DNA of 64,000 bases, from positions 1-64,000 of the forward strand of contig NZ_LSSW01000026.1 in the NCBI RefSeq assembly GCF_001567565.1, written 5' to 3'. Both the position numbers and the translations under genes were made by a program. Of the stretch, positions 1 through 10,050 are shown in pieces. How positions within the stretch are numbered: the stretch's first letter is position 1; every line of letters begins with the position of its first letter. The notes below the pieces were generated by a model. The model was not told where the DNA came from and searched no databases. It saw nothing but the letters and a program-made list of their open reading frames with translations. The stretch is from Ectopseudomonas composti (GTDB lineage Bacteria > Pseudomonadota > Gammaproteobacteria > Pseudomonadales > Pseudomonadaceae).

Positions 1-25
1 GCACGTGGGCGACGAAGGCAAAGCG

Positions 26-48
26 ATCGCGGCTGAAGCCGCTCCTAC
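26..48 (-). repeat. REP-like repeat, minus copy
   Basis: The 23 bases are the exact reverse complement of positions 232-254, so the two form a perfect inverted pair about 180 bases apart. The core (GGAGCGGCTTCAGCCGC) is itself palindromic and recurs with variation at 5741, 7522 and 55005. Confidence 0.75.
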
Positions 49-115
49 GAGGTAGGTGGAGGGGTGCCGGGCCGCTGCAGTCATTTCCACAGAAGGCGTT
101 GCCGGCTGTATTTGC

Positions 116-137
116 GTAGCCCGGATGAAATCCGGGG
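116..137 (+). repeat. REP-like 'GTAGCCCGGATGAAATCCGGG' element
   Basis: A short imperfect palindrome (CCCGGAT..ATCCGGG). The same element appears at 37556, 44553 and 46218, always between genes, as expected for a Pseudomonas intergenic repeat family. Confidence 0.7.
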
Positions 138-231
138 GCGAGCGTCGAATCACTCTGGATCGCATGCGGTAGAGCTATCGCGGCTGAAGCGAAATGCCGC
201 CCGGCCGCTTCAGCAGAGGTTCACCTGTCCC

Positions 232-254
232 GTAGGAGCGGCTTCAGCCGCGAT
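232..254 (+). repeat. REP-like repeat, plus copy
   Basis: Perfect inverted partner of positions 26-48. It is followed at about 275-297 by a degraded copy of the CCGGAT..ATCCGG element. Confidence 0.75.
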
Positions 255-753
255 GCTTTTGGGTAGCCGCCGATGACCCCGGATTGCATCCGGCTACGAA
301 GCAGGGGCTCATTCAGTGTCGATGACTTCGACCAGTTGATTCCGAAGAGGCATCCGGCTTGCTTGGTCGATGTCAAGAGCAATGCCGCTGCCCGCTTTTG
401 TCGATTTCCTTTGCATTGATTCCTGTCAATTTGCTGACAAACAGCTCTAAAACGGGGCTGTGGTCTTTTGTCGCACCCCTGCGATTCTTTGCAGGGTTCT
501 GCCGCAAAATGTTTCAAATCTTTGCGTAAATGTTTCGAAACATGTCGCGAGGGGGCTGTAAGTCCGCTCATAAGTAGGCCGCTAATGAATTGTATGAGGC
601 TCTTCTAGCCGGCAACATCGGCGATTCCCACGGTTTTACCGCTTCGCTTGCATGGATGCTCAAGCTCTGAGTTTCCGCTGCCGGCCTTTTACTCGATGGG
701 CCGCACGGCAACTGAAGCCGAATGTGGGACATCACTCAGTTGAAGGTCGTGAC

Positions 754-1671
754 ATGAAAGAAGAGAAATACCATCGTGGTGTGCGCTGGTTGCTGATGGC
801 GATTGCCTGCTCAGCGCTCGGTGGATGTGACTGGGCACTGTTCAACTCGAAAGGGCAGATCGGTGTCGAGCAGGGCAATCTCATCCTGATCTCCATTGGC
901 CTCATGCTGATCGTGGTGATCCCCGTGATCATCATGACGTTCTGGTTTGGCTGGCGTTATCGCGAGTCGAACGAGAAGGCCACCTACACCCCCGACTGGG
1001 CGCACTCGCACAAGGTCGAACTGGTCGTCTGGGGCGTGCCCCTGATCATCGTCGCGGTTCTGGCGGTGATCATCTGGAAAACCTCGCATTCGCTCGACCC
1101 CTATCGCCCGATCGAATCGGACAAGCCGGCGCTGAATATCGAGGTCGTCTCGCTCGACTGGAAATGGCTGTTCATCTACCCGGATCAAGGCGTGGCCGTG
1201 GTCAATGAGCTGGTGATTCCGGAGAAGACCCCGGTGACCTTCCACATCACCTCCGACACGGTGATGAACGCGCTGTCGATTCCGCAGCTCGGCGGGATGA
1301 TCTACGCCATGGGCGGCCAGCGCACCCAGCTCAACCTGATCGCCAACGAGCAGGGCGAGTTCTTCGGCCAGTCCGGCAACTTCAGCGGTGCAGGCTTCTC
1401 GGCCATGCGCTTCACCACCCACTCAGTCAGCGACGACGCGTTCGCCAAGTGGGTCGACAAGGTCAAGCAGTCGCCCGAGGTCATGGACTTCGCCGCCTTC
1501 AAGCAGGTGGGCGAGCCGGGCGAGATGGTCAACCACCGCTACCCGATCTACCCGATTCGTTACTTCGGTCAGGTTGAACCCAACCTGTTCAACAAGGTAC
1601 TCGGCCAGTACGTGACCCTGAAAGATTCCCACAGCACGGCCATGCGCGATTCAGCGGAGGTGCAGGAGTGA
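754..1671 (+). CDS. cyoA: Cytochrome bo3 ubiquinol oxidase subunit II
   Basis: Subunit II of the proton-pumping quinol oxidase of the inner membrane. The 305-residue product has a lipoprotein signal ending in Leu-Gly-Gly-Cys (Cys25), two membrane helices at about residues 39-62 and 80-100, and a periplasmic cupredoxin-like domain that lacks the CuA ligands, as in quinol oxidases. I start at ATG 754 because the lipoprotein signal begins there and the length matches the family; an in-frame ATG at 652 would add 34 unlikely residues. It is the first gene of cyoABCDE and its stop overlaps the start region of cyoB. Confidence 0.95.
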   Translation: MKEEKYHRGVRWLLMAIACSALGGCDWALFNSKGQIGVEQGNLILISIGLMLIVVIPVIIMTFWFGWRYRESNEKATYTPDWAHSHKVELVVWGVPLIIVAVLAVIIWKTSHSLDPYRPIESDKPALNIEVVSLDWKWLFIYPDQGVAVVNELVIPEKTPVTFHITSDTVMNALSIPQLGGMIYAMGGQRTQLNLIANEQGEFFGQSGNFSGAGFSAMRFTTHSVSDDAFAKWVDKVKQSPEVMDFAAFKQVGEPGEMVNHRYPIYPIRYFGQVEPNLFNKVLGQYVTLKDSHSTAMRDSAEVQE

Positions 1672-1673
1672 AT

Positions 1674-3662
1674 ATGTTTGGAAAACTGACTCTGGACGCG
1701 ATTCCGTACCACGAGCCAATCATCATGATCACCCTGGCCATCGTGGCGCTGGGTGGTCTGGCCGTGTTTGCGGGCGTGACCTACTTCAAGAAGTGGGGCT
1801 ACCTGTGGCGCGAGTGGCTCACCTCGGTGGACCACAAGAAAATCGGCGTGATGTACATCCTCGTCGGTCTGGTCATGCTGGTGCGCGGTTTCGCCGACGC
1901 CATCATGATGCGTACCCACCTGGCGATGGCCCATGGTGACGGCCAGGGCTACCTGCCGCCCGAGCACTACGACCAGATCTTCACCGCGCACGGCATCATC
2001 ATGCTGATCTTCGTGGCCATGCCACTGGTCACCGGCCTGATGAACATCGTCGTGCCGCTGCAGATCGGCGCGCGTGACGTGGCCTTCCCCTACCTGAACT
2101 CGCTGAGCTTCTGGCTGTTCGTCGGTGGCGCGCTGCTGATCAACCTGTCGCTGGGCCTGGGCGAGTTCGCCAAGACCGGCTGGGTGGCTTATCCGCCGTT
2201 ATCAGGGATTCAGTACAGTCCCGGCGTGGGGATGGATTACTACATATGGAGCATGCAGCTATCAGGCTTGGGGACGACCCTGACCGGGGTCAACTTCATC
2301 GCCACCATCCTCAAGATGCGTGCGCCGGGCATGAGCCTGATGAAGATGCCGATCTTCACCTGGACCATCCTGGTGACCTGCGTGCTGATCTGCGGCGCCT
2401 TCCCTCCGCTGACCGCCACCCTGGCGATGCTGTCGCTGGACCGCTACCTGGATTTCCACTTCTTCACCAATGAACTGGGCGGCAACCCGATGATGTACGC
2501 CAACCTGTTCTGGATCTGGGGTCACCCGGAGGTGTACATCCTGATCCTGCCGGCGTTCGGCGTGTTCTCCGAAGTGGTGGCGACCTTCTCGCGCAAGACC
2601 CTGTTCGGTTATGCCTCGATGGTCTGGGCGACTGCGGCCATCGGCATTCTGTCGTTCGTGGTGTGGCTGCACCACTTCTTCACCATGGGCTCGGGGGCCA
2701 ACGTCAACGCCTTCTTCGGCATCATGACCTCGATCATCGCCATCCCCACCGGGGTGAAGATCTTCACCTGGCTGTTCACCATCTTCCGTGGCCGTCTGCA
2801 ACTCAACGCCATGACCTGGATGACCCTGGGCTTTCTGGTGACCTTCTCCATCGGCGGCATGACCGGTGTGCTGATGGCGGTACCGGCGGCGGACTTCGTG
2901 CTGCACAACAGCCTGTTTTTGATCGCCCACTTCCACAACGTGATCATCGGTGGTGCGGTGTTCGGCTACCTGGCCGGCATCATCTACTGGTTCCCGAAAG
3001 CCTTCGGTTACAAGCTGATCGACCGCTTCGGCCGTTACTCCTTCTGGTGCTGGTTGCTCGGCTTCTACTTCGCCTTCATGCCGCTGTACGTGCTGGGCTT
3101 CATGGGCATGACCCGTCGTCTGAACCACTTCGACAACCCGGCCTGGGTGCCGTGGATTCAGGTGGCCGTGGTCGGCGCTGTGCTGATCGGTATCGGCATC
3201 GTGTTCACCGTGGTGCAGTTCGTCACCAGCTACATCAAGCGCAAGGAAAACCGCGATGTGAGCGGCGACCCCTGGGATGGCCGCACCCTGGAATGGGCGA
3301 CTTCCTCGCCGCCTCCGTTCTACAACTTCGCGGTCATCCCGACGGCGGACAAGATCGACGCCTTCTACGAGGCGAAGAAGAACGGTGTGGAGCTGATGCC
3401 GGTGCCTGAGCACTACGAGCCGATCCACATGCCGAAGAACACCGGTAACGGTGTGGTGGTGGCAGGTTTCATCATCGCGTTCGGTTTCGCCATGATCTGG
3501 CACATCTGGTGGCTCGCCATCGTTGGCCTGGTCGGCGCCGTGGTCAGCTTCATCGTGCGTTCCTACGACGAAGACATCGACTACTACGTGCAGCCCGAAG
3601 AGATCGCGCGGATCGAGCAGGCGCATCACCAAACCAAAGCCACCGCAGTCGTACAGGCCTAA
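1674..3662 (+). CDS. cyoB: Cytochrome bo3 ubiquinol oxidase subunit I
   Basis: Catalytic subunit that reduces oxygen to water and pumps protons. The 662-residue length matches E. coli CyoB. The heme-copper ligands are visible: the HPEVY motif near residue 284 (CuB His cross-linked to Tyr), the His-His pair near 333-334, and the AHFHN stretch near 419-421 for the two hemes. I prefer ATG 1674 (family proteins begin MFGKL), preceded by GGAGG/CAGGAG; a GTG at 1668 overlapping the cyoA stop is the alternative. Translationally coupled to cyoA. Confidence 0.96.
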   Translation: MFGKLTLDAIPYHEPIIMITLAIVALGGLAVFAGVTYFKKWGYLWREWLTSVDHKKIGVMYILVGLVMLVRGFADAIMMRTHLAMAHGDGQGYLPPEHYDQIFTAHGIIMLIFVAMPLVTGLMNIVVPLQIGARDVAFPYLNSLSFWLFVGGALLINLSLGLGEFAKTGWVAYPPLSGIQYSPGVGMDYYIWSMQLSGLGTTLTGVNFIATILKMRAPGMSLMKMPIFTWTILVTCVLICGAFPPLTATLAMLSLDRYLDFHFFTNELGGNPMMYANLFWIWGHPEVYILILPAFGVFSEVVATFSRKTLFGYASMVWATAAIGILSFVVWLHHFFTMGSGANVNAFFGIMTSIIAIPTGVKIFTWLFTIFRGRLQLNAMTWMTLGFLVTFSIGGMTGVLMAVPAADFVLHNSLFLIAHFHNVIIGGAVFGYLAGIIYWFPKAFGYKLIDRFGRYSFWCWLLGFYFAFMPLYVLGFMGMTRRLNHFDNPAWVPWIQVAVVGAVLIGIGIVFTVVQFVTSYIKRKENRDVSGDPWDGRTLEWATSSPPPFYNFAVIPTADKIDAFYEAKKNGVELMPVPEHYEPIHMPKNTGNGVVVAGFIIAFGFAMIWHIWWLAIVGLVGAVVSFIVRSYDEDIDYYVQPEEIARIEQAHHQTKATAVVQA

Positions 3663-3664
3663 CC

Positions 3665-4294
3665 ATGACCGCTTACGAACCCCACTACTCACATGACGCT
3701 CATGGCCACGATGGCCATGAGCACCACCACGACACCAGTGGCATCAAGCTGTTCGGCTTCTGGGTTTACCTGATGACCGACCTGCTGATCTTCGCCACGG
3801 TGTTCGCCACCTTCGCGGTGCTGAGCAATTCCTTCGCCGGTGGTCCCACCGCCAAGGAAATGCTCAGGCCCGGCCTGCATCTGGTGCTGGTGGAAACCTT
3901 CGCCCTGCTGTTCTCCAGCATCACCTACGGCATGGCCATGCTCGCTACCTATCGGGGCGACAAGGCCGCCGTGCTGCGCTGGCTGGGCATCACCTTCCTG
4001 TTCGGGGTGAGCTTCATCAGCATCGAGCTGTACGAGTTCCGTCACCTGATCCATGAAGGTGCAGGCCCGCAGACCAGCGCCTACTGGTCGGCGTTCTTCA
4101 CCCTGGTCGGCACCCACGGCCTGCACGTCAGTGCCGGCTTGCTGTGGATGCTGGTGCTGATGCTGCAGGTCGGTACTCGCGGCCTGACCGACACCAACAA
4201 GACGCGCGTGGGGCTGCTCAGCCTGTTCTGGCACTTCCTCGACGTGGTGTGGATCTGCGTGTTTACCGTCGTCTACCTGATGGGGGTGCTGTAA
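3665..4294 (+). CDS. cyoC: Cytochrome bo3 ubiquinol oxidase subunit III
   Basis: Non-catalytic membrane subunit of the bo3 oxidase, 209 residues with five predicted membrane helices. The N-terminus is strikingly His-rich (nine His in the first 25 or so residues), a common feature of pseudomonad CyoC. ATG 3665 follows the cyoB stop by two bases; an open frame reaching back to 3509 only overlaps cyoB. Third gene of the operon. Confidence 0.95.
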   Translation: MTAYEPHYSHDAHGHDGHEHHHDTSGIKLFGFWVYLMTDLLIFATVFATFAVLSNSFAGGPTAKEMLRPGLHLVLVETFALLFSSITYGMAMLATYRGDKAAVLRWLGITFLFGVSFISIELYEFRHLIHEGAGPQTSAYWSAFFTLVGTHGLHVSAGLLWMLVLMLQVGTRGLTDTNKTRVGLLSLFWHFLDVVWICVFTVVYLMGVL

Positions 4295-4630
4295 ATGGCT
4301 CACCAAGACAATCACGCCGCCCACGCCGTGGGTTTCAAGGATTACCTGACCGGTTTCATCCTGTCGGTGATCCTCACCGTGATCCCTTTCATGCTGGTCA
4401 TGCATCCTGACGTGCTGGGCCTGAGCCGTGGCGCGACCCTGATCACCGTGGTGCTGTTCGGCCTGGCGCAGGTGCTCGTCCACCTCGTGTACTTCCTGCA
4501 CATGAAGACCGATGAAGAAGGCCGCTGGAACGTGATTTCGATGATCTTCACCGTGCTGGTCATCGCGTTCGTGGTCGGCCTGTCGGTCTGGATCATGTGG
4601 AGCATGCACTATCACATGATGATCAACTGA
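4295..4630 (+). CDS. cyoD: Cytochrome bo3 ubiquinol oxidase subunit IV
   Basis: Small assembly subunit of the bo3 oxidase. The 111-residue product has a hydrophilic start rich in His and three membrane helices, with the [10 protein letters not shown] stretch between helices 2 and 3 that marks COX4-type prokaryotic subunits. Its ATG follows the cyoC stop directly and its stop overlaps cyoE, so the genes are translationally coupled. Confidence 0.95.
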   Translation: MAHQDNHAAHAVGFKDYLTGFILSVILTVIPFMLVMHPDVLGLSRGATLITVVLFGLAQVLVHLVYFLHMKTDEEGRWNVISMIFTVLVIAFVVGLSVWIMWSMHYHMMIN

Positions 4631-5586
4631 TGCTGGCGCTCCTGAAGCAGTACCTCAACCTCGCCAAGCCGGGCATCGTCTTCGGGAATCTGATTTCCGT
4701 CACGGGCGGTTTCTTCCTGGCTTCGCGCGGCGATGCCGACCTGGCGCTGTTTTTCGCGACAGCGCTGGGCGTTTCACTGGTGATCGCCTCAGGCTGCGTG
4801 TTCAACAACTACATCGACAGAGACATCGACCAGAAGATGGAGCGGACCCGCAACCGGGTCCTGGCGCAGGGGCTGGTATCGCCTGCGCACGCCATCGTCT
4901 ATGCCTGCGTGCTCGGGGTGGCGGGGGTGGCCGTGCTGTACGCCGCCACCAACCCCCTGGCGGTGATGCTGGTGCTGATGGGCTTCGTGGTCTACGTCGG
5001 CCTCTACAGCCTGTGGCTCAAGCGTGGCTCGGTGTACGGCACCCTGGTCGGCAGCCTGTCCGGGGCGGCTCCGCCCGTGGTCGGCTACTGCGCGGTGAGC
5101 AACGAGTTCGATGCCGGCGCCGCCATCCTGTTGTTGATCTTCAGCCTGTGGCAGATGCCGCATTCCTATGCCATCGCCATCTTCCGTTTCAATGACTACC
5201 AGGCCGCGAACATCCCGGTGCTGCCGGTCATCAAGGGCATCTCGGCTGCCAAGCGGCAGATCGTGCTGTACATCGCCGCCTTCGTGGTCGCGACCCTGAT
5301 GCTGACCTTGAGCGGTTACGCCGGCTACAGCTACTTCGTGGTCGCCGCGCTGAGCGGTGCCTACTGGTTGTGGATGGGCGTGTCGGGCTACAAGGCCGTG
5401 GATGACCGAGTGTGGGCGCGCAAGCTGTTCACCTTCTCGATCGTCACCATCACCATGCTCAGCGTGATGATGTCGGTGGACTTCATCTCCTCGCCCGAGC
5501 AGGTATTGGTGACCTCCATCAATCACCTGTGCAGCCAGTTCGCCGATTCCGCGCAGGGCATCTGTGCGGTGGTCGCCGGTATCTGA
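4630..5586 (+). CDS. cyoE: Protoheme IX farnesyltransferase (heme O synthase)
   Basis: UbiA-family membrane prenyltransferase that adds a farnesyl group to heme B to make heme O for the oxidase. The first polyprenyl-diphosphate motif is seen as NNYIDRDID at residues 59-67, and the product is strongly hydrophobic with many membrane helices. The start ATG overlaps the cyoD stop (TGATG); an upstream ATG at 4597 lies inside cyoD. At 318 residues it is slightly longer than many homologues, with a tail of about 20-30 residues after the last helix. Confidence 0.95.
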   Translation: MLALLKQYLNLAKPGIVFGNLISVTGGFFLASRGDADLALFFATALGVSLVIASGCVFNNYIDRDIDQKMERTRNRVLAQGLVSPAHAIVYACVLGVAGVAVLYAATNPLAVMLVLMGFVVYVGLYSLWLKRGSVYGTLVGSLSGAAPPVVGYCAVSNEFDAGAAILLLIFSLWQMPHSYAIAIFRFNDYQAANIPVLPVIKGISAAKRQIVLYIAAFVVATLMLTLSGYAGYSYFVVAALSGAYWLWMGVSGYKAVDDRVWARKLFTFSIVTITMLSVMMSVDFISSPEQVLVTSINHLCSQFADSAQGICAVVAGI

Positions 5587-5605
5587 CCGGTTTTGTGGGA
5601 GAGGC

Positions 5606-5638
5606 GTAGGGTGGATGTCGCTCTTTACATCCACCCGC
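5606..5638. repeat. 'GTAGGGTGGAT..ATCCACCC' palindromic repeat
   Basis: Inverted GGGTGGATGT / ACATCCACCC arms around a short loop. The same family occurs at 5851, 35861 and 37351. Confidence 0.7.
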
Positions 5639-5740
5639 GGGTGGACATGTGGACATTTAGCCTGCCTGGTTAGAGCACTGCGAAACCCGGGTAATCCGCT
5701 CCCGGTTTTCGCTGCGCTCTACCCAGGCTACGCCAGCTTT

Positions 5741-5837
5741 GTAGGAGCGGCTTTCGGCTCTGGCATCCTGCTTCGCTCTACCTCCTGCATCCATGCAGTC
5801 GCAGCCGCGATTGTCGCCGCTGAAGCGCCTCCCACGG
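5741..5837. repeat. Long composite intergenic repeat, copy 1
   Basis: Begins GTAGGAGCGGCTTTCGGCTC and ends GCCGCTGAAGCGCCTCCCAC. A block of about 65 bases (5745-5811) is nearly identical to 37472-37535, including CCTGCTTCGCTCTACCTCCT. The pair identifies a repeat longer than classical REP units. Confidence 0.7.
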
Positions 5838-5850
5838 TGTTTGCACCGTC

Positions 5851-5911
5851 GGGTGGATCACGCTTCATCGATCCACCGGCTGGTGGATGAAAAAAGCGTC
5901 ATCCACCCTAC
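5851..5911. repeat. Double 'GGTGGAT' repeat
   Basis: Contains two GGTGGAT/ATCCACC palindromes in tandem. Its last bases (CCCTAC) supply the stop codon of the minus-strand gene at 5908-6462, so the repeat abuts that reading frame exactly. Confidence 0.7.
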
Positions 5912-6462
5912 GGCAGCACCTTCAATTTCGGCCAGGTGGCCAGCCAGTTCTTGCTGCGCAATCGTTCCTGGTAGATCGGCTGTTTCTTGTCCTTGAACCT
6001 TCCGGCCGGGCGCACGATAAGGTTGAACAGATCCTCCAGGCCAAGTGGTGCGGCGACATGTATTCCATCCTGCTCGTCCAGCCGCACGGCCACCGCCGTC
6101 GCAGTCTCCGGCCAATGCCGCATCGCTTCGGTCGCCGAGGCGTAAGGCGCATCACCGTTGCGCAGATGCATGCGTGCCTGGTTCTTCACCGACCATTGCA
6201 GAGAGTCGTCCCGGTGGCGCAGCATCGCCTCCAGCTCCGCGTCGCGAGCAGGGGCGGTTTGGCTGCGCTCGAACCAGATCACGTCGATGTCTGTTGGCAG
6301 CGGCGAGCCTGAGCGTTGGTGCAGATGATCCCAGACCGCACTGCGCACGAAACCGGCGGCTACCCAGCAATCGGGCAGGTCCAGTTCGCGCACCTGTTGC
6401 AGGATGCGCAGGCGCCTTGGGTCGGTGCTGATGATGGTCCGGAGTCGAGCGGCGAGATTCAT
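5908..6462 (-). CDS. Nucleotidyltransferase family protein
   Basis: A 184-residue cytoplasmic protein of the family once listed as DUF925 (PF06042). It shows the features of that group: an N-terminal helix, a glycine-containing stretch (AAGFVRSAVWD) near residue 36, a Thr-Asp-Ile-Asp metal-binding pair (PTDIDVIWF) near residues 56-64, and a C-terminal GLEDLFNL..RP segment. The substrate is not known for the family. The stop codon comes from the adjoining repeat. It stands alone between cyoE and a plus-strand pair. Confidence 0.8.
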   Translation of the reverse strand: MNLAARLRTIISTDPRRLRILQQVRELDLPDCWVAAGFVRSAVWDHLHQRSGSPLPTDIDVIWFERSQTAPARDAELEAMLRHRDDSLQWSVKNQARMHLRNGDAPYASATEAMRHWPETATAVAVRLDEQDGIHVAAPLGLEDLFNLIVRPAGRFKDKKQPIYQERLRSKNWLATWPKLKVLP

Positions 6463-6678
6463 GTGCTCAGCCTATCAGTGGTGCCCACCGGCTGCCTGCT
6501 CAGTTGATCGGGTACATCAGCGTTGTTTCCGGTGTTGATCGCACGGCACCAATGCTGGCCTGGAAGGTCTCAAGCGCTTGGCGGCTGAGGGGCGTCTGTT
6601 TGTGTGCTCGTTCATGGCAAAACGGGCTGCATTGTTCCAAGCTCCGCAGCTGATTCAAATCTACATAGGGAACATGTG

Positions 6679-7146
6679 ATGGAAATGAAAATACTGGCCA
6701 GCGGCATCGGCGCGGCCATCCCCAAGACCAGCATTGGCTTCAATCTATTCAGTGGCGTCTACATACAGATTCGGCGCTCACGTAGCGAGAAGCCTCAGGT
6801 GTTCGGTATCGCCACCGGGCCAGAGATCGGTGGCAACAGCGGTACGCTGATCGCCGGTCATATCGAGACCTCCTGGATGAATATCGACGCGAGCAAGCAT
6901 GCCTGGTTGTGCAGTCGTTCGTCGCTGGTCGGCAAGCTGGGGGAAATCGAGCTCAAAGGGACGCTGCTGTTCGGTGGCAGCGTGGACGTCGCGTTCACCA
7001 TCTATGACGCCAACAACGAAGCCAGTTTTTCGCTGAGCCGCGTGCAGGTCGAGTCGAGTGGTGGACAGCTGGCCGACACCAAGGTGCGCGGTGTGATCAA
7101 GGACATGATGGGGCAAACCCAGAATGGGAGCCTGCTCTGTGGCTAA
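6679..7146 (+). CDS. Uncharacterised beta-rich protein
   Basis: I do not recognise this 155-residue protein with confidence. It has no signal peptide or membrane helix; alternating hydrophobic residues and many Gly/Ser suggest a beta-sandwich or barrel. The C-terminal half (FTIYDANNE.., GTLIAGHIET) reminds me weakly of the VapA/VapB virulence-protein fold, but this is only an impression. I start at ATG 6679, which is preceded by AGGGAAC; an in-frame ATG at 6604 has no good ribosome site. It overlaps or nearly abuts the following membrane-protein gene, so the two are probably co-transcribed. Confidence 0.6.
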   Translation: MEMKILASGIGAAIPKTSIGFNLFSGVYIQIRRSRSEKPQVFGIATGPEIGGNSGTLIAGHIETSWMNIDASKHAWLCSRSSLVGKLGEIELKGTLLFGGSVDVAFTIYDANNEASFSLSRVQVESSGGQLADTKVRGVIKDMMGQTQNGSLLCG

Positions 7147-7501
7147 CCGTGATCCCGGTCGTTTCCCGCGCCTGAAAACGCTATGCAACCTGGCATTGCT
7201 GCTGCTGCAGCTGATCACTGTGGCAGCATACTGGGGCATGGTCGGCGCCAGGCCCAGCTATATGGCGATCAGCCAGGAGCTCTACCCGGGCAGCGAGCGA
7301 CTGATGAACAGCTGGCTTGCCGACATGCTGGTCTCCATGCCAGCCATGTTGGTGGTAGGGGCCATCTTCGTGTCGAGTGTCGCCAAGGAGTTTGCCGGCC
7401 TGGGCAAAGTGCGGCGGATTCAACTCAATGGGCTGATCCTGGGCGCGCTGCTGGCCCTGCTGTATCTGGCTGCCTCGCCGCTCTACGTAGCAGCCGCCTG
7501 A
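7139..7501 (+). CDS. Small membrane protein of unknown function
   Basis: About 120 residues with three predicted membrane helices (near residues 15-40, 60-85 and 98-117) and a basic stretch (KVRRIQ) between helices 2 and 3. GTG 7139 overlaps the end of the upstream gene by eight bases and follows a GGGAG sequence; ATG 7124 is an equally possible start. Coupling suggests it works with the preceding beta-rich protein. No family recognised. Confidence 0.6.
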   Translation: MANRDPGRFPRLKTLCNLALLLLQLITVAAYWGMVGARPSYMAISQELYPGSERLMNSWLADMLVSMPAMLVVGAIFVSSVAKEFAGLGKVRRIQLNGLILGALLALLYLAASPLYVAAA

Positions 7502-7521
7502 TCAGGCGGCTGCTCCACCGC

Positions 7522-7569
7522 GTAGGAGCGGCTTGAGCCGCGATTGTCGCCGCTCAAGCGCTTCCCACG
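7522..7569. repeat. REP-like inverted repeat
   Basis: GTAGGAGCGGCTTGAGCCGCGAT followed by GCCGCTCAAGCGCTTCCCAC, an inverted pair sitting between the convergent membrane-protein gene and arsH. It may help end transcription from both sides. Confidence 0.65.
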
Positions 7570-7571
7570 GT

Positions 7572-8261
7572 TCAGATGCTGCGTTGATTGACCCGCTGCG
7601 ACAGCGCCTCGGCCGATTCCTTGCGTTCGGAGTAGCGATCCACCAGCTCGGGGTGGTCGCGTAGCAGCCAGGTGAAGCGCACCAGCTCTTCCATCACGTC
7701 CACCAGGCGGTCGTAATAGGGCGAGGGCTGCATGCGGTCATCGTCGCCGAATTCGAGAAAAGCCTTGGGCACCGATGACTGGTTGGGGATGGTGAACATG
7801 CGCATCCAGCGGCCGAGCACGCGCAACTGATTGACCACGTTGAACGACTGCGAGCCGCCGCAGACCTGCATCACCGCCAGGGTCTTGCCCTGGGTCGGGC
7901 GCACCGCGCCCATGGCCAGCGGCACCCAGTCGATCTGCGCCTTGAACACCGCCGACATGGCGCCGTGGCGTTCCGGCGAACACCACACCTGGCCTTCGGA
8001 CCACTGCATCAGATCGCGCAGTTCCTGCACTTTTGGGTGCTCCACGGGGGCGTCGTCCGGCAGCGGCAGGCCGGACGGGTCGAAGATGCGCGTCTCGCAG
8101 CCCAGATGCTGCAGCAGGCGCGCTGCTTCCTGCACCAGCAGGCGGCTGAATGAGCGCGGCCGGGTGGAGCCGTACAGCAGCAGGATGCGCGGCGCCGTGG
8201 CCGAGTCGTTAGGTTGGGCCGGCAGCAGGTCTAGGTCGAGATTGGGCAGGTCTTCATTCAT
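7572..8261 (-). CDS. arsH: Arsenical resistance protein ArsH
   Basis: NADPH-dependent FMN reductase that in other bacteria oxidises trivalent organoarsenicals. The 229-residue product carries the flavodoxin-like FMN phosphate loop [10 protein letters not shown] at residues 31-40 and the ArsH signatures [18 protein letters not shown] and [10 protein letters not shown]. It is the last gene of the minus-strand set arsR-arsB-arsC-arsH, ten bases after arsC. Confidence 0.93.
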   Translation of the reverse strand: MNEDLPNLDLDLLPAQPNDSATAPRILLLYGSTRPRSFSRLLVQEAARLLQHLGCETRIFDPSGLPLPDDAPVEHPKVQELRDLMQWSEGQVWCSPERHGAMSAVFKAQIDWVPLAMGAVRPTQGKTLAVMQVCGGSQSFNVVNQLRVLGRWMRMFTIPNQSSVPKAFLEFGDDDRMQPSPYYDRLVDVMEELVRFTWLLRDHPELVDRYSERKESAEALSQRVNQRSI

Positions 8262-8271
8262 GTGCGTGTCC

Positions 8272-8742
8272 TCACTCTTGGCCGATACGGTTGAGCGCCT
8301 GCTGCAGTTCGTCGCGGCTCATGTCCGCCAGGGGCAGGGCGAGGAAGGCGCGGCAGCGTGCTTCGATATGCGCCAGGGTGGCGTGAAAGGCGGCGTTGAT
8401 GGTGGCCTCGTCGCCTTCCACGTGGGACGGATCTTCCAGGCCCCAGTGGGCTTTCAGCGCCGGGCCGAAGTACACCGGGCAAGCCTCGCCGGCCGCTTTG
8501 TCGCAGACGGTGATGACGATATCCGGCGGGCAGCCTTCGAAGGCGTCGTTGCCCTTGCTGCTCAGACCCTCGGTGGCGATGCCGGCTTCACGCAGGGTGA
8601 CCAGGGTCCGCGGCAGCACCTCGCCGCGCGGAAAACTGCCGGAGCTCACCGCCTGGTGCTCGCTCGGCGCCAGGTGGTTGAACAGGGCTTCGGAGAGGAT
8701 GCTGCGGCAACTGTTGGCCGTGCACATGAACAGGACTTTCAT
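8272..8742 (-). CDS. arsC: Arsenate reductase, thioredoxin-coupled type
   Basis: Reduces arsenate to arsenite in the cytoplasm. The 156-residue protein is of the low-molecular-weight tyrosine-phosphatase fold: the P-loop CTANSCRS puts the nucleophile at Cys7 and the Arg at 13, and Cys80 and Cys88 ([11 protein letters not shown]) provide the relay disulfide of the Bacillus/Staphylococcus class. This differs from the glutaredoxin-coupled E. coli ArsC. It lies between arsB and arsH. Confidence 0.93.
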   Translation of the reverse strand: MKVLFMCTANSCRSILSEALFNHLAPSEHQAVSSGSFPRGEVLPRTLVTLREAGIATEGLSSKGNDAFEGCPPDIVITVCDKAAGEACPVYFGPALKAHWGLEDPSHVEGDEATINAAFHATLAHIEARCRAFLALPLADMSRDELQQALNRIGQE

Positions 8743-8757
8743 CTTGAAGGCTCCAGA

Positions 8758-10041
8758 TTAGACGCTCAGGCGCAGAGCCAGGGCCGAAAGGGTGAGCAGC
8801 AGTACCGGCAGCGTGAGCACGATGCCGACCTTGAAGTAGTAACCCCAGGTCACGCGAATGCCTTTGCGCGCCAGCACATGCAGCCAGAGCAGGGTGGCCA
8901 GGCTGCCGATGGGGGTGATCTTCGGCCCCAGGTCGCAGCCGATCACGTTGGCGTAGATCATCGCCTCACGCACCGCGCCGCTGGCCTGGCTGGCGTCGAT
9001 GGCCAGCGCCCCGATCAGCACGCTGGGCATGTTGTTCATCAAGGACGACAGCAGCGCGCTGAGCAGACCGGTGCCCAGCGCCGCGCCCCAGATGCCATAG
9101 CCGGCGAAGGCGTCGAGCAGGCGCGTCAGCTCGGCGGTCAGGCCGGCGTTACTGAGGCCGTAGACCACCAGGTACATGCCGAGGGAGAAGATCACCACCT
9201 GCCAGGGCGCCTCGCGCAGCACCTTGCCGGTGGCGATGCGTTTGCCCCGTGCAGCGACGGCGAACAGCAACGCGGCGCAGGCCGCGGCCACGGCGCTGAT
9301 GGGGATGCCCAGCGGCTCCAGGGCGAACAGCCCGACCAGCAGCGCTAGCAGCACTGCCCAGCCGACCTTGAAGGTAGCGATGTCGCGGATCGCCTGGTTG
9401 GGCGCCTGCAGCGCCGCCACCTCGTAGCGCGCCGGAATGTCGCGACGGAAGAACAGCCACAGCACCAGCAGGGTGGCGGCGACACTGACCATATTCACCG
9501 GCACCATCACCGCCGCGTAGGCGCCAAAGCCGATGCCGAAGTAGTCGGCCGAGACGATGTTGACCAGGTTCGACACCACCAGCGGCAGGCTGGCGGTATC
9601 AGCGATAAAGCCGGCGGCCATGACGAAGGCCAGGGTCGAGGCCGGCGAGAAGCGCAGCGCCAGCAGCATGGAAATGACGATGGGGGTGAGGATCAGCGCC
9701 GCGCCGTCGTTGGCGAACAGTGCCGACACCGCCGCGCCGAGCAGGATGCTGAAGGCGAACAGGCGCGTGCCGCTGCCGTTTGCCCAGCGCGCTACATGCA
9801 GCGCCGCCCACTCGAAGAAGCCGGCTTCATCGAGCAGCAGGCTGATGATGATCACAGCGATGAAGGTCGCCGTGGCGTTCCACACGATGCCCCATACGGT
9901 GGGGATGTCGGCGAAGCTGACCACACCGGCAGCCAGGGCCAGCACGGCGCCGAGCGAGGCGCTCCAGCCGACGCCCAGGCCTCGCGGCTGCCAGATGACC
10001 AGAATCAGGGTGAACAGGAAGATGGCGACGGCGATCAGCAT
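8758..10041 (-). CDS. arsB: Arsenite efflux transporter ArsB
   Basis: Inner-membrane arsenite/antimonite exporter of the ArsB (ion transporter superfamily) type, 427 residues and about 11-12 hydrophobic helices. The stretches [34 protein letters not shown] and [10 protein letters not shown] are typical of ArsB rather than Acr3. No arsA ATPase gene is present, so it probably runs on the proton gradient alone. It begins ten bases after the arsR stop. Confidence 0.93.
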   Translation of the reverse strand: MLIAVAIFLFTLILVIWQPRGLGVGWSASLGAVLALAAGVVSFADIPTVWGIVWNATATFIAVIIISLLLDEAGFFEWAALHVARWANGSGTRLFAFSILLGAAVSALFANDGAALILTPIVISMLLALRFSPASTLAFVMAAGFIADTASLPLVVSNLVNIVSADYFGIGFGAYAAVMVPVNMVSVAATLLVLWLFFRRDIPARYEVAALQAPNQAIRDIATFKVGWAVLLALLVGLFALEPLGIPISAVAAACAALLFAVAARGKRIATGKVLREAPWQVVIFSLGMYLVVYGLSNAGLTAELTRLLDAFAGYGIWGAALGTGLLSALLSSLMNNMPSVLIGALAIDASQASGAVREAMIYANVIGCDLGPKITPIGSLATLLWLHVLARKGIRVTWGYYFKVGIVLTLPVLLLTLSALALRLSV

Positions 10042-10050
10042 GCGGTGTTC

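Larger units (their letters stand above)
1..753. other. Non-coding region upstream of cyoA
   Basis: No convincing gene is seen here; the short open frames have no family resemblance. The first 300 bases hold repeat elements listed separately. The stretch from about 300 to 750 is less GC-rich than the genes around it and should carry the cyo promoter, but I could not pick a promoter or operator with confidence. Confidence 0.6.
5587..5907. other. Non-coding, repeat-rich gap after cyoE
   Basis: About 320 bases without a gene. It holds three repeat units listed separately (5606, 5741, 5851). The inverted GTGGAT..ATCCAC arms at 5606-5638 could act as the cyo terminator, though no T tract follows. 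Confidence 0.6.

Noticed and set aside
652..753. Longer cyoA start at ATG 652
   Set aside because: It would put 34 residues before the lipoprotein signal; ATG 754 gives the normal signal and length.
2262..3692. 476-codon minus-strand open frame over cyoB
   Set aside because: His/Asp/Gly-rich shadow frame of a membrane protein gene; no family features.
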